A stretch of DNA of 64,000 nucleotides from CAZMGV01 sp964565925 (GCA_964565925.1 CAZMGV010000004.1:1-64000), one strand, 5' to 3'. Shown: positions 8,964-17,649, counted from the stretch's first letter. Notes: generated by a model from the sequence alone, not told the origin. Program-made: numbers and translations.

Positions 8964-9872
8964 CTACTGGGCACACCGGAATCCAAGGGACGGATTGCGA
9001 TCCGACGGACGGTTAGCGCCATTTCGGTGAGCAGCGGAAATGGACCTTGGGAAGCTGCTGTTAGAAAGCCATGACCCGCCGCGCACGACGCGGGTGCTTT
9101 TGTTCTCATACCAATCGGCGGTCCACTCCCATACATTGCCGGCCATGTCGCACAGGCCGTACGGAGAGTCGCCGTCCGGCTTTGAGCAGACTGGCCAGGT
9201 CGACTGCTTTCCGCATCCGCCGCCATCCTGGGCCACAACTGCCCGGTCACACGTTGGCTCCTGCGTGCCCCAGGGATACGTCCGCCCGTCCGTTCCACGA
9301 GCCGCCTTCTCCCACTCCTGTTCCGTCGGCAGCCGTTTCCCGGCCCACTGGCAGAAGGAGTTAGCTTCGCTCCAGCTCACATTGTTCATCGGATGATGAT
9401 CACGGTCTGCGTGGCCCCAGTTGCCTGCATCCGGGTCCGAAACCGGTTTCGGGCAGTTCCCCGCTTTCACGCATCTGGCGTAGTCAGCCACTGTCACTTC
9501 AGTCTTGTCGATCCTGAAGGCTGGTAAAGGGATGGGCTTCTTTTCGTCGCCCAAAAGGAAGTTGCCGGCCGGGATCAGCATCATCCCGTCTTCCTCCCGA
9601 ATGGAATACGAATCCGGCTTCCAGGCGTCGTCGCCAGTTTCCGGTTTCTTCTTCAGAATTCTACCGACATCCTCCGGCGAGAGCTTTTCACCGTAGACAC
9701 CGCACAATTGCCCGAGTCCGCTCACGGCCCGGGCCTGAAGAACCGGCGTCAATTTATGGTTCGCCTGTTTGGACGCTGTTTTTTCGGATGAAACTGAGCT
9801 GGCGGCGGCGCTGACCGTTAGCGGCCCAGTGCCGCCAAGAATAAGGATTGAAATGACCCCAATTGTTTTCAT
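8964..9872 (-). CDS. Exported SUMF1/FGE-fold protein, second copy
   Basis: A 302-residue protein with a predicted signal peptide (MKTIGVISILILGG to about TVSA) and one SUMF1/FGE-fold domain from about residue 100 to the end. Landmarks are LIPAGNFLLGD, RIDKTEVTVADY, WAGKRLPTEQEWEKAARG, YPWGTQEP, YGLCDMAGNVWEWT, VVRGGSW and LGFRCAQ. The segment after RGGSW reads LSNSSFPRS and has no cysteine, so the FGE active site is absent. CVKAGNC and the CDRAVVAQDGGGCG region resemble the lipoprotein at 10106-11701, indicating recent duplication. The start is uncertain: 9872 gives the cleanest signal peptide, while an in-frame ATG at 9890 adds six residues. It is divergent from the gene at 10106. Confidence 0.82.
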   Translation of the reverse strand: MKTIGVISILILGGTGPLTVSAAASSVSSEKTASKQANHKLTPVLQARAVSGLGQLCGVYGEKLSPEDVGRILKKKPETGDDAWKPDSYSIREEDGMMLIPAGNFLLGDEKKPIPLPAFRIDKTEVTVADYARCVKAGNCPKPVSDPDAGNWGHADRDHHPMNNVSWSEANSFCQWAGKRLPTEQEWEKAARGTDGRTYPWGTQEPTCDRAVVAQDGGGCGKQSTWPVCSKPDGDSPYGLCDMAGNVWEWTADWYENKSTRVVRGGSWLSNSSFPRSISAAHRNGANRPSDRNPSLGFRCAQ

Positions 9873-10014
9873 TTCCAACCGATACCTCATCGCGGCACGA
9901 ATTGCGGCTGTTGAACACACGGCAGACATGTTTCCGGTCAACGCTGATCCGGATCGTAACGGGAGTGTCGGATAAATAATAGAAAAGGCGGTGAGATAAG
10001 GCCTGAAATAGCTG

Positions 10015-10020
10015 TATAAT
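10015..10020 (+). promoter_or_regulatory. Possible -10 box for the lipoprotein gene
   Basis: A perfect TATAAT preceded by CTG lies in the 233-base divergent gap between the genes at 8964-9872 and 10106-11701, 86 bases before the latter's GTG. No good -35 hexamer is seen 16-18 bases upstream, so this is a weak call based on the -10 match and the location. Confidence 0.3.
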
Positions 10021-10105
10021 TTCGCGATCTCGATCAGCATCGATGGCGACTGCCTTTCCAAGCGGTTCATATAGCGGGGCCGGCCGAAGACCCTAAGAAT
10101 GAAAT

Positions 10106-11701
10106 GTGAAATATCAGACTCTCTTCCTTGTCTCACTCGTGGCCGTGCTGTGTTGCTTCGGCGGATGTCGGTCCAGGCACGGATCTGGCGAAGTGGCGGA
10201 GCCTGTTCAGGACGGCGCGGTTCTCGTACCTGCTGAAAAGCCATCTGTGATAGCTGCCCAGAAAACTCAGTCGACAGTTCACGCTGTATCCGTTCAAGCC
10301 GAAATGGTGACGATCTCCGCCGGTGACTTCCTTTACGGCACTGACAAGAGTCCGGTAGAACATCCTACCTCCTTCAAGATCGACAAGACTGAAGTCACGG
10401 TGGCGGCTTACGGGAAATGCGTGGACGCCGGAATCTGCCACGTGCCGGATTCGGACAATGACAGATACAACTGGAAGCAGCCCGGCCGGGAGAATAACCC
10501 CGTAAACGGGGTAAACTGGGACGACGCCAAAACCTATTGCGAATGGGCGGGTAAACGGCTGCCGACCGGAGCGGAGTGGGAAAAAGCCGCGAGAGGTGCC
10601 GATGGTCGAACCTATCCATGGGGCGAGAATGAGCCGACGTGCGAACGAACTATCATGGAAGTGAACGGCATTGATGGTTGCGGCAAGGACCGAACGTGGC
10701 CGGTCTGTTCGAAGCCTGAAGGAAACACGCCTGAGGGGCTCTGCGATATGGCTGGGAACGTGCGGGAGTGGACAGACGACTTGCTGAATACAAACGACAT
10801 CCATAAGGCGTTCGCTGAGCCCGTGCTGCGCGGGGGTTCATGGGATATGGACGATGCGAAGAACTTCGGTGCCGCCGGCCGTATCGGCTTCGACCGGGCG
10901 AAGAGATCCGATACCCACAACGGTTTCCGGTGTGCACAGGATGCGCCCGCTGAAACACCATCTGAAATGGCTACTCAGGAAACTCCGCCGGCTGTCCAGC
11001 TAAATCCCGTTCCGGCCGAAATGGTGACTATCCCTGCCGGGAGCTTTCTCTATGGGGACGACAGAAAGCCGGTCAGCCTTCCCGCCTTCAAGATCGATAA
11101 GTCGGAAGTGACGGTGGCTGACTATGGCAAATGCGTCCAGGCCGGGAAATGTGCGAAACCTGATTCGCGTTCAACTGCCGACAACTGGGGGAAACCGGGC
11201 AGGGAGAGGCACCCGGTAAATGATGTGAACTGGGACGACGCAGCAACGTATTGCGAATGGGCGGGCAAACGGCTTCCGAGCGAACAGGAGTGGGAGAAAG
11301 CCGCACGAGGCATGGATGGTCGAACCTATCCATGGGGCGAGCAGGAGCCGACGTGCAGCCGAACGGTGATAAGTCAGGCAGGAGACGGCTGCGGGAGATT
11401 TTCCACCTGGCCGGTGTGCTCAAAGCCCAGCGGGAATTCACCGTATGAACTGTGTGACATGGTCGGTAATGTCTGGGAGTGGACAGATGATCCGGATGTC
11501 TACAAAAAGGAAATCCGCGTGCTGAGGGGCGGCGGCTGGTCATGGAGCGTGAGCGATTCCGAATTCTTTCGCCCCTCCTACGGCTGGCACCATTCTCCTG
11601 ATTCCACCACATTCAATTTCGGTTTCCGGTGTGCCCAAGATGCGTCAGGTGGAATGAATTTGCGATGGTTGCCCAGGAAACTCCGCCGGCTGTTCCGGTA
11701 A
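10106..11701 (+). CDS. Lipoprotein with two tandem SUMF1/FGE-fold domains
   Basis: A 531-residue protein starting at GTG with a lipoprotein signal: a hydrophobic core, then a lipobox FGGC near residue 21. Two complete FGE-fold domains follow, at about residues 62-278 and 298-515. Each has IPAG/ISAG-x-F-x-YG, KIDK-x-EVTVA, WAGKRLP, EWEKAARG, TYPWGE, CDM-x-GNV-x-EWT and GFRCAQD. Both lack the catalytic cysteine pair after RGGSW or RGGGW. The domains are linked by about 20 Thr/Pro/Glu-rich residues. Two lectin-like FGE folds on one lipid anchor suggest a surface binding role rather than catalysis; this is inference. It is transcribed away from its single-domain relatives. Confidence 0.87.
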   Translation: MKYQTLFLVSLVAVLCCFGGCRSRHGSGEVAEPVQDGAVLVPAEKPSVIAAQKTQSTVHAVSVQAEMVTISAGDFLYGTDKSPVEHPTSFKIDKTEVTVAAYGKCVDAGICHVPDSDNDRYNWKQPGRENNPVNGVNWDDAKTYCEWAGKRLPTGAEWEKAARGADGRTYPWGENEPTCERTIMEVNGIDGCGKDRTWPVCSKPEGNTPEGLCDMAGNVREWTDDLLNTNDIHKAFAEPVLRGGSWDMDDAKNFGAAGRIGFDRAKRSDTHNGFRCAQDAPAETPSEMATQETPPAVQLNPVPAEMVTIPAGSFLYGDDRKPVSLPAFKIDKSEVTVADYGKCVQAGKCAKPDSRSTADNWGKPGRERHPVNDVNWDDAATYCEWAGKRLPSEQEWEKAARGMDGRTYPWGEQEPTCSRTVISQAGDGCGRFSTWPVCSKPSGNSPYELCDMVGNVWEWTDDPDVYKKEIRVLRGGGWSWSVSDSEFFRPSYGWHHSPDSTTFNFGFRCAQDASGGMNLRWLPRKLRRLFR

Positions 11702-11781
11702 AATAAGTCCAGTCGCAATGGCGAATAACCCCGCCGGGTGCTTCCCATGCGGCGACAGCGGGAGGACGGAACCAATCTCGC

Positions 11782-12165
11782 CTATAAAGTGCGCCAGAAT
11801 TGGTATCTGGTGATGAAGTCGTTCATCCGTGCGGCGATTTCATCCGGAAAACTGTAATTATAGAAATCGTGGATCATGGTCATACGAAACTTTGCGAAAT
11901 TGAGATCAAGGTCCGTTTTATCCATAAAGTCTAGTAACTTCACCATGCCTTTAAGGTGCTCAGGCGGAGCAAGTGGAGGCACCCATCGCTCACAGTCAGG
12001 ATAGTGGGACGCGATATGGGCTTCGAGTTCCTTATAACTTTTGAACGGTTTGTCAGTTAGAAGCCGTCCAGTATCGGCATCAACGATGTCATAATCCGGT
12101 ATCTCTTCCGGATCGCCAGGTTCCGGCATCCCGTTCCAGAACGTTATTCTAACTTGAAGCTTCAT
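11782..12165 (-). CDS. Hypothetical protein, 127 residues
   Basis: I do not recognise this family. The protein is soluble, without a signal peptide or membrane segment, acidic, with a Pro-rich N-terminal third (WNGMPEPGDPEEIPDYD) and a helical second half ending DFITRYQFWRTL. The ATG at 12165 has a GAGGA ribosome site four bases upstream, which favours it over an upstream in-frame start at 12198. The base composition around it is noticeably poorer in G+C than in most of the window. It sits between the FGE-fold cluster and the integrase, facing away from the integrase, and may belong to the mobile island. Confidence 0.55.
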   Translation of the reverse strand: MKLQVRITFWNGMPEPGDPEEIPDYDIVDADTGRLLTDKPFKSYKELEAHIASHYPDCERWVPPLAPPEHLKGMVKLLDFMDKTDLDLNFAKFRMTMIHDFYNYSFPDEIAARMNDFITRYQFWRTL

Positions 12166-12337
12166 AATGTCCTCAACTGCTTGATCTGATGCTGCCACGT
12201 TTCACTATGGATAAATAGCGTGGATTGCGTTGGAGCGGTCAAAGCCTTGGCCCGTTGTTAACGAGGAGTTAACGCCGCGTCATCGCAACTTTAGCCATCA
12301 TTTTGTATTGGGTTATTCAAGGCTCGGCCATCTTTTA

Positions 12338-12365
12338 CCGCCTTCCCTTCCCCACCCGCTGACGC
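12338..12365. repeat. 28-bp motif, copy A, upstream of the integrase
   Basis: The 28 bases beginning CCGCCTTCCCTTCC and ending CTGACGC match 18803-18830 at 26 of 28 positions in the same orientation. This copy ends 54 bases before the integrase start. The other copy ends 36 bases before the second tRNA-derived repeat. The shared segment may be an end or control sequence of a family of integrating elements. Confidence 0.65.
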
Positions 12366-12419
12366 CAATGCATCCGTCGTGCGCGGCGGTAATCGCCGCT
12401 GGAAAGGAGACACGAAGGA

Positions 12420-13418
12420 ATGCAGAAACAGCTCTCCACGGAGCGCCTCGAAGCCGTCCGAAAACGGCTGACGAGCGATCTCGACTGGAACATCGAGACT
12501 CTGACGCTAGGGGCATTCCTGGACCGCTGGCTGGAACGGGCTGCGCGGCTAAAGCTCAGAACAGCGACCTACCGGTCCTACGAGATCCACATACGGGTTC
12601 ACATCGCACCCCGAATGGGTGGTTACTTGCTTAAGGAAATCACGCCAGCCCATGTCCAGGCACTCTACGGACTGATGGAAGAAGAAGGCGCGTCGGCTCG
12701 CACACGGCTGATGTGCCATTCGATATTGAGGCGAGCGCTTGGCCAGGCCGTGAAGTGGGAAATCCTGATCAAAAACCCAGCGGCTCTGGTCGATAAGCCA
12801 AGATATCAGGGCAAAAGGGTAGATCCGTTTACGCCAGAGGAAACTGCCAAGCTGCTTCTAACAGCCAGATCCGACAGGCTTTACGCACTGTATGTGCTGG
12901 CCGTGACTGCCGGGCTACGCCAGGGAGAGCTTCTTGGGCTCCAGTGGGATGATATCGATCTCGTTAACGGTAACATCCATGTGCGCCGGCAGATGATCGA
13001 AAACGGCCTTGAATTCGGGCTGGCGGAAACAAAAACCGCCAAGGGGGCGAGACGGGTCGATATCCCTGCGATGGCCGTACAGGCGCTAAGAGACCACTGG
13101 AACCAGATGCAGCGGGAAGGACACGGCGCGAGCCTCGTCTTTGTCCACCCGGACGGACATCCCTACCGCAAGGGGTATATTTTGAAATTCTCGTTCTGGC
13201 GGCTTCTAAAGAGGGCCGAGCTCCGCCGCATCCGGTTCCATGACCTGCGGCACACGGCCGCAACTCTGCTCCTATCGCAAGGAGTCCATCCCAAGGTCGT
13301 CCAGGAACGCCTCGGCCACTCCCAGATTTCGGTCACGCTGGACACATACAGCCACGTTCTACCGAGCATGCAGCGGGATGCGGCCGACAAGCTCGACGCA
13401 CTGTTCTCGATCACCTGA
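12420..13418 (+). CDS. Tyrosine recombinase / phage-type integrase
   Basis: A 332-residue integrase for site-specific recombination. A SAM-like core-binding domain spans about residues 30-125 (LGAFLDRWLE onward), and the catalytic domain about 140-332. Active-site residues are in place: Arg167 in GLRQGELLGL, the ETKTAKGARR lysine strand, His274 and Arg277 in HDLRH, a His in RLGHSQ, and the nucleophile Tyr310 in DTYSHV. It lacks an obvious N-terminal arm-binding domain and starts almost at the core-binding domain. A stop codon closes the frame a short way upstream, so a longer N-terminus is unlikely without a frameshift. It converges on the terminase gene with a four-base gap. Confidence 0.93.
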   Translation: MQKQLSTERLEAVRKRLTSDLDWNIETLTLGAFLDRWLERAARLKLRTATYRSYEIHIRVHIAPRMGGYLLKEITPAHVQALYGLMEEEGASARTRLMCHSILRRALGQAVKWEILIKNPAALVDKPRYQGKRVDPFTPEETAKLLLTARSDRLYALYVLAVTAGLRQGELLGLQWDDIDLVNGNIHVRRQMIENGLEFGLAETKTAKGARRVDIPAMAVQALRDHWNQMQREGHGASLVFVHPDGHPYRKGYILKFSFWRLLKRAELRRIRFHDLRHTAATLLLSQGVHPKVVQERLGHSQISVTLDTYSHVLPSMQRDAADKLDALFSIT

Positions 13419-13422
13419 AGGA

Positions 13423-14892
13423 TCAGAAATTCCAGGGGCACATTGGATCGTCCATGGCAGTCCTGCGTATGATCAGAAAATCGTCAGCTGTCGCCTGATA
13501 AGTTCCCCTCTTTCGAGCACCTTCTCTCGCTATCCAGCTCGCCATCAGGCGGTCACCGGTATGCGAATCCGGATGATACAGCAGGCAGTCGTTCAGCCAG
13601 TTCTGGACCTCTGTTGATGTCCCCGGTTCCGGGATCTCCCACAAACCCTGTTCAAATTCTGCGAATACCGATTCGATGCCATAAGCTTCGTGGTACTTGT
13701 TCAATCCGGTCTGATAAGCGTCGATCGGCATCCCCGGCTTCCGGTCCAGGAGCGCCTGTCGCAGATAGTCCTGGGCTCCATTACTCTCCAGAATTACGTA
13801 CGAACCCCATCGCTCCTGGGCCGCAATAACCCTGTCGAGAATCTCGGCCATCGCCCACTGCCCGCTCTGGATATCGACGACCCGCCTGACCTTGTCCTTG
13901 CGCCGGACGGCAATGGTAAATAGCGCTGTCAGGTCATGGCTTTTCCCGCGCCCGACAGCCGGGTCGACGCCGGTGAAAAGCGCCCATTCCTCAGTCGGCA
14001 ACTTCTCGCCAAGTTTCAGGTCTGACCGGATGCACTTGGCGACCCATGCTTCCTTGCAGCGAGCGGCCTCATCCGATCGCGGTTCGTTCAGGAACTGCCT
14101 AGCAAAGGCCAGTGCACCCAGTTCCTCACGACGTTTCTGGATGCGCTCTGGTGTCCATCCGAACGGGGCATCCTGCATGCCTGCGGGCTTCGGCCAGAGA
14201 ACACCATTAGCAAAAATCGCGCGGTCCAAATGGTGGTGAAAACCAGCTCGGCGGGCGAGCTCGAACATCGCGTCGTTCGGGTGCCAGGCAGTGCCGATGG
14301 CAATCAGTTTGCCGCCGTCGACGAGACGGCCCAGAACTTCGCTCTCGATCCACCCCAGCACTTTTCGCCTCGAACTCTCTGTAAAGGTGTTCTCGAAGCT
14401 CAGGAGGTCGTCGAGAATGATCAGATCCAGACGGCTGCCATTAATAGGTCCAAAGGTTCCGGTGACCTGAATGGTCCGGTCCTTATGAAATGCCGGCCGC
14501 TTGACGCTGATTGCCCCCTGCCCCCACGGACGTCCCGGCCGGATATGTGGAAAAACCTCCCGGTAGCGCGGGTTCTGCAAAATGTGCCGCGTGATCGTCT
14601 GCAGGAACTTCTCCGCCTGTGCGCTGTTTGTAGCCGAGATGATCGCGATGCGGATATTGGGATTGCGACCGATGAGCCAGAGCGGGCGGATGATGCTCAT
14701 CTGCTCCGATTTCCCATGTTCGATCGGCGCATGAAGGATCAGCCGGTCATGCTGGCCCGCCAGCTCATGCCAGCGACGCTGAAACGGCGCATTTCGGTAT
14801 CCGCTTATGTATGAAGCGAAGAAATTGATATCCTCCCGTGCTTTCAGCCGGAAATATTCAAGGCGGTCACTTGGAGTCAGTTTTTTCTTCAT
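13423..14892 (-). CDS. terL: Phage terminase large subunit
   Basis: A 489-residue packaging motor/nuclease. The ATPase half has a Walker A variant APIEHGKS at about residues 55-62, a Walker B strand DLIILDD at 156-162 and a coupling motif AIGTAWHPNDA near 200. The RNase H-like nuclease half begins near residue 318 with TGVDPAVGRGKSHD, where the first Asp is a metal ligand, and has a second acidic strand in YVILESNG. The length is normal and the frame intact. Its start overlaps the terminase small subunit by 26 bases, implying co-translation. No portal or head genes follow: the next gene is the convergent integrase, which truncates the usual phage module. Confidence 0.9.
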   Translation of the reverse strand: MKKKLTPSDRLEYFRLKAREDINFFASYISGYRNAPFQRRWHELAGQHDRLILHAPIEHGKSEQMSIIRPLWLIGRNPNIRIAIISATNSAQAEKFLQTITRHILQNPRYREVFPHIRPGRPWGQGAISVKRPAFHKDRTIQVTGTFGPINGSRLDLIILDDLLSFENTFTESSRRKVLGWIESEVLGRLVDGGKLIAIGTAWHPNDAMFELARRAGFHHHLDRAIFANGVLWPKPAGMQDAPFGWTPERIQKRREELGALAFARQFLNEPRSDEAARCKEAWVAKCIRSDLKLGEKLPTEEWALFTGVDPAVGRGKSHDLTALFTIAVRRKDKVRRVVDIQSGQWAMAEILDRVIAAQERWGSYVILESNGAQDYLRQALLDRKPGMPIDAYQTGLNKYHEAYGIESVFAEFEQGLWEIPEPGTSTEVQNWLNDCLLYHPDSHTGDRLMASWIAREGARKRGTYQATADDFLIIRRTAMDDPMCPWNF

Positions 14893-15295
14893 CGATCAGG
14901 CTCTCCAGCCGTTTGAGAAGCTCGTCCTCTTCGTCGGAGCGCATGCGGTGTTCGACACGGTCTGTTGGCTCCCCTTCCATGACCAGACACTTGTCGGTGG
15001 CGATTCCATAAGTGACCGGAAGCCGTTCCGGTGGGATCTTTCCGTCCATCACCGCCTGGAACAGCTTGATGGCGACTGCTGACTGCAGGCGGTTCGCCAT
15101 CTGGATGCGCTCCGCCCGCCTCTGGCGGCGGTATTTCTCATAATCTTCGCTGCCAGCCCAGCTTTTGAGCCATTCGATGGTCGTCGTCTCCGGGAGGTTC
15201 AGCTTCCGGGCGACCTCGGCGTTCGAATAGTCCTGGGCGAACAGTTCGTAGGCCTTGTCCCGAAGCCCCGGATCGTGCTTTTTGCCTCTAGCCAC
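14867..15295 (-). CDS. terS: Terminase small subunit-like HTH protein
   Basis: A 142-residue protein with a helix-turn-helix at about residues 10-45 (ELFAQDYSNAEVARKLNLP), matching the DNA-recognition domain of many small terminase subunits. Basic and helical central and acidic C-terminal parts (DEEDELLKRLESLIDEE) would serve oligomerisation and binding of the large subunit. The start is GTG at 15295, overlapping the methyltransferase stop by eight bases; its own end overlaps terL by 26 bases. The role is assigned from this position between the methyltransferase and terL plus the HTH. No diagnostic sequence motif proves it, since small terminases diverge strongly. Confidence 0.72.
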   Translation of the reverse strand: MARGKKHDPGLRDKAYELFAQDYSNAEVARKLNLPETTTIEWLKSWAGSEDYEKYRRQRRAERIQMANRLQSAVAIKLFQAVMDGKIPPERLPVTYGIATDKCLVMEGEPTDRVEHRMRSDEEDELLKRLESLIDEEKTDSK

Positions 15296-16547
15296 GGCGT
15301 GCCTTCTTTCCCGAAAAAGCCTCGTAGCGCTGGATGATCACGTCGCAATAGGCCGGACTGATCTCGAGGCCGTAGCAGCGGCGTCCGAGCTCTTCAGCCG
15401 CAATAATCTGCGAGCCGCTTCCCGCGAATGGCTCGTAACAGAGTTCCCCCGTCTTCGTGTGCTGCCGGATAGGTATCCTGAAAAGCTCGACTGGTTTCGA
15501 CGTCGGATGCTCGGTCGACGTTCCCGGTGCGATCGTCGGAACCTGCCAGACGGTCTTGTCGAAGTCCGCAAGGACACGGTTCGGCTTGTGGGACTTGAGC
15601 CAGCCAAACAGACAAGGTTCGTGCTGCCAGAGGTACCAGCACCGGGTCAGCACCGGCCGGTCCTTCACCCAGATGATCTGCTGGTGAACGAACGCGCCGT
15701 TGTCATTCCAGACCTTCTCGACCATCGCCTGGCGACGGCTCGCGTGCCAGCAGTACCACGCAGCGTTGGGCAGGACCGCGTGAGCGACCGCCATCCGGTA
15801 AAACTCCTCATAGAGTTTCACTCCCTGTTTGGATTCATCCCACGTCACCCCGTACGTACCGGACCAGTCCTTGTTCTTGCGCCGCTTGACAGCCTCGCCG
15901 TCTGACCACTTGTGGGGATGATTCGTACCGTCGTAATCGACCAGATACGGCGGATCGGTCGCGAAAAGGATTGCCTTTTCACCGTTCATGGCCCGCAAAA
16001 CGTCGGCTTCCTTGGTCGAATCGCCACAAAGCAGGCGATGGTCTCCGAGCAGCCACAGATCACCTGGTTTCGTGACCGGCACCTTGGGAGGTTCCGGAAC
16101 CACTTCCGGGTCGCCCAGCGGCGTCTGAAGGTACGGTTTGCCCAGACGATCAAGCAGGCTGTTAAGAGCATCCCGGTCGTATCCAGTGCCTTTGAGATCC
16201 CCCGACGTCTTTTCAATCGACTCCAGCAAAGCCGTCAGGGCTTCCGTGTCATAGGTCGCCAGATCGTTCGTCCGGTTATCGGCCAGCAAGATCTTTCTGG
16301 CCTCTTCATTCGAACAGTCGACCCAGATGACCGGAATATCCGCTGCCCTCATTTTCCGCGCCGCTTCCAGCCGGTGGTTGCCGGCAAGCACGTGACCGGT
16401 CGACTTTTGCGCCACAACGGCCCCGTAGAAGCCGTTTATCTCTATCGATTCGCTGATTGCCTGAACATTGCCCCGGCGCGGGTTCTCCGGATGGGGTTTC
16501 AACTGCTCGATCTTTTCCATTGAGTGAGATTGGTTCAGAATCCTCAT
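15288..16547 (-). CDS. ParB-like domain fused to adenine/cytosine-N4 DNA methyltransferase
   Basis: A 419-residue fusion. The N-terminal ParB/Srx-like domain (about 10-115) has LKPHPENPR and the box GNHRLEAA near residue 56. The C-terminal amino-methyltransferase has the catalytic DPPY at 198-201 followed much later by the SAM-binding FAGSGS near 374. This order marks a permuted (beta-type) N4/N6 methyltransferase. HPTSKPVELF is also typical. Such fusions are common just upstream of terminase genes in prophages, where they modify phage DNA. The ATG has a well-spaced AAGGAAA ribosome site. No dedicated restriction partner overlaps it, although a nuclease-like gene lies at 17059-17649 on the other strand. 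Confidence 0.9.
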   Translation of the reverse strand: MRILNQSHSMEKIEQLKPHPENPRRGNVQAISESIEINGFYGAVVAQKSTGHVLAGNHRLEAARKMRAADIPVIWVDCSNEEARKILLADNRTNDLATYDTEALTALLESIEKTSGDLKGTGYDRDALNSLLDRLGKPYLQTPLGDPEVVPEPPKVPVTKPGDLWLLGDHRLLCGDSTKEADVLRAMNGEKAILFATDPPYLVDYDGTNHPHKWSDGEAVKRRKNKDWSGTYGVTWDESKQGVKLYEEFYRMAVAHAVLPNAAWYCWHASRRQAMVEKVWNDNGAFVHQQIIWVKDRPVLTRCWYLWQHEPCLFGWLKSHKPNRVLADFDKTVWQVPTIAPGTSTEHPTSKPVELFRIPIRQHTKTGELCYEPFAGSGSQIIAAEELGRRCYGLEISPAYCDVIIQRYEAFSGKKARRG

Positions 16548-16654
16548 GCTGATTTCCTTTCGCTGGTTCCCTTCGGAATTCCTGCGCTAAATGATGCGTG
16601 GGATTTTCGAGAGACAGGGCCAAAAGGAAATATCGGAGATTTCAGGGGGTTACG

Positions 16655-17053
16655 GTGCCTAAACGCGAAATCGACAAACTGACCAGCAGAAGTGTTGGTG
16701 CCCAGAAGCGCCGCATATCAGAGTCGTTCCTGACTCCGAGTGGTAACGTCGACCCGCGCCAGATTCCTGACTGCAATATCTTCAGTGCTACGAGCATGGG
16801 CGCTCTGACCGGGTATAGTCCCAAACAGGTCGAAAACATCCTCGGAAATAATCCGCAGAGTTTGTTCCATTGCCACCGGTTTCCGGCTTCTGGAGCGCCG
16901 CTTTTCTATGCAACACACACCAATTCGCTGACAGCCGGGATGGCGAGGTATCGCGATTGGGTTAGCGAGCAGAGGCGCCTGAAGGTCCGCAACTGGTTTT
17001 GTGCTTCTTATCAGTTGCCTGGATCGGGCGTAAGTTCGCTCCAGTCATATTGA
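16655..17053 (+). CDS. Hypothetical protein paired with the nuclease-like gene
   Basis: A 132-residue basic protein that I do not recognise. It starts at GTG 16655, preceded by CAGGGGG at good spacing, and ends six bases before the ATG of the next gene, so the two are very likely one unit. The N-terminus is Lys/Arg-rich (PKREIDKLTSR, AQKRRISESF). The middle reads SMGALTGYSPKQVENILG, which could be a helix-turn-helix. No membrane segment or signal peptide is seen. The arrangement resembles a small regulator or specificity partner next to a nuclease, but this is inference from position. Confidence 0.5.
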   Translation: MPKREIDKLTSRSVGAQKRRISESFLTPSGNVDPRQIPDCNIFSATSMGALTGYSPKQVENILGNNPQSLFHCHRFPASGAPLFYATHTNSLTAGMARYRDWVSEQRRLKVRNWFCASYQLPGSGVSSLQSY

Positions 17054-17058
17054 ACAAA

Positions 17059-17649
17059 ATGGCCAAGGCTCCAGTTCGATTGTTAAATGCCGCCGAGGCG
17101 TTTCATTCCAAACGGCGTCAATCCTTACAAACACCTGCTACGGTCGGTGACTTCTGGCGTTGGGCATTTTCCCAGCTGGCCGACAACACCACTCGAGGAG
17201 TCCTGGCAGAGTTCATCGTGGCGATGGCTCTTGGCATCGATCTTTCACAACCCCGGGATGCTTGGGCCGATTGCGATCTCGTGACACCCGAAGGGATTAG
17301 AATCGAGGTAAAAGCCACTGGCTATCTCCAGGCGTGGGAGACCCGCGAGTCCGTCCCAAAGTTCACGCGACTCAGGGGACAGAAGCTATCTGCTGATAAG
17401 GCCAGCTATTCAGGCAATCGTGTGGTTCGTGCTGACGTATTCGTATTCTGCGTTCAGTCTGAAAGAAATCCGGCAAAATATGACCCTCTGGATCTGGGCC
17501 AATGGGAATACTGGATTATGCCGGCAGCGAATATCGTCGCGCTTAACCAAGACTCAATTGCACTTTCGAGGGTTCAGAAGCTGGCGGAACGAGCGGATTT
17601 CAGCGACTTGGGCCTTTCCATCAAACGCATTGCTCAAAACAAGACCTGA
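17059..17649 (+). CDS. PD-(D/E)XK nuclease-like protein
   Basis: A 196-residue protein whose central motifs fit a restriction-endonuclease fold: Glu51 in RGVLAEFIVAMALG, Asp73 in ADCDLVTPEG, and the Glu83-x-Lys85 strand RIEVKATGYLQAW. This E...D...ExK spacing is the PD-(D/E)XK pattern. I recall similar uncharacterised proteins with the IEVK-x-x-x-YLQ-W signature in many bacteria. It could be a solitary restriction or anti-phage nuclease. The start at 17059 follows the upstream partner by five bases. The composition is poorer in G+C than in the chromosomal part, and it lies between the phage genes and the tRNA footprint, a common place for cargo defence genes. Confidence 0.65.
   Translation: MAKAPVRLLNAAEAFHSKRRQSLQTPATVGDFWRWAFSQLADNTTRGVLAEFIVAMALGIDLSQPRDAWADCDLVTPEGIRIEVKATGYLQAWETRESVPKFTRLRGQKLSADKASYSGNRVVRADVFVFCVQSERNPAKYDPLDLGQWEYWIMPAANIVALNQDSIALSRVQKLAERADFSDLGLSIKRIAQNKT

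Noticed and set aside
8811..9074. 87-codon plus-strand frame between the two FGE-fold genes
   Set aside because: It has no ribosome site or recognisable motif, and it runs into the end of the minus-strand gene at 8964.
12230..12634. Plus-strand frame overlapping the integrase start, which might be a frameshifted N-terminus
   Set aside because: It contains ETRRNAETAL, a little like integrase arm domains, but the rest lacks similarity and the integrase start has its own ribosome site.
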